A DNA stretch of 14,403 nt from CAYWFU01 sp964457585 (GTDB lineage: Bacteria > JACRDZ01). Position 1 is the stretch's first letter. Each line of letters begins with the position of its first letter. Shown here piece after piece: positions 14,362-14,403 of this stretch. Where the stretch lies: assembly GCA_964457585.1 (NCBI GenBank), contig CAYWFU010000080.1, forward strand, positions 1-14,403, given 5' to 3'. The translations under genes were made by a program, and so were the position numbers. The notes under the pieces were generated by a model. It had not been told where the DNA came from. It worked only from the letters and a program-made list of their open reading frames with translations, and did no database searches.

Positions 14362-14403
14362 ATGGCCATTTCTATAATTAAAGGTAATCACAATTTAATT
14401 CCT
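14362..14403 (+). CDS. Possible start of the next gene, cut by the window edge
   Basis: An ATG at 14362 opens a frame of 14 codons (MAISIIKGNHNLIP) that runs to the edge without a stop. A weak TTAGG lies about eight bases upstream. Genes after flagellin are often flaG, fliD or fliS, but these 14 residues are too few to tell, and the frame could be chance. Confidence 0.35.
   Translation, partial: MAISIIKGNHNLIP

Overview
This is a strongly AT-rich bacterial chromosome segment from a flagellated, motile organism. The encoded chemistry (Cam-type gamma carbonic anhydrase, PilZ protein, tryptophan synthesis, polar amino acid ABC transporter, CheY-like regulator, flagellin) is free-living and bacterial. 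Several dispersed palindromic repeats and membrane-bound or TPR-rich proteins of unfamiliar type fit a poorly sampled, uncultivated lineage, but I cannot assign a phylum from this window. No tRNA, rRNA, CRISPR array, complete insertion sequence or integrase is visible.

Left part (1-2948, + strand). The window opens inside the 3' end of a DrmB-like (DUF1998, DISARM-type) gene, so a defence locus probably lies just outside. A TTGACA/TACAAT promoter then precedes three genes joined by ATGA overlaps: a membrane-anchored gamma carbonic anhydrase with all known Cam catalytic residues, a PilZ protein with a flagellar-brake-like layout, and trpC.

Middle part (2940-8969, - strand). There are two transcription units. 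The distal one (promoter near 6579-6606) encodes a two-TM TPR protein and a 912-residue GT-C-like membrane protein ending in an ILEI/FAM3-like domain. The TPR gene contains a perfect 44-bp palindrome inside its reading frame. The proximal unit (promoter 9000-9028) encodes a signal peptide + solute-binding + permease fusion and its GlnQ-type ATPase. A structured repeat sits between these two genes.

Intergenic 8970-9408 is a repeat-rich divergent region. It holds a 121-bp MITE-like element (13-bp terminal inverted repeats, 9-bp flanking direct repeats, internal 28-bp palindrome) next to the transporter promoter. It also holds a second copy of the triple-hairpin repeat from the transporter operon, whose stems differ by paired, compensatory changes.

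Right part (9409-14403). A 995-residue protein with the order GT2-TPR-GT2-TPR, a convergent CheY-like regulator, and a flagellin lie together. The flagellin gene has a textbook sigma-28 promoter, a roughly 215-nt leader with a 5' hairpin, an unexplained second Shine-Dalgarno with a possible leader ORF, several GGA motifs including a CsrA-like site over its own ribosome site, and a downstream hairpin terminator. The simplest joint reading is that the tandem glycosyltransferase decorates flagellin (or another surface protein), with motility controlled by the CheY-like and PilZ proteins. That link rests on proximity, not on proof.
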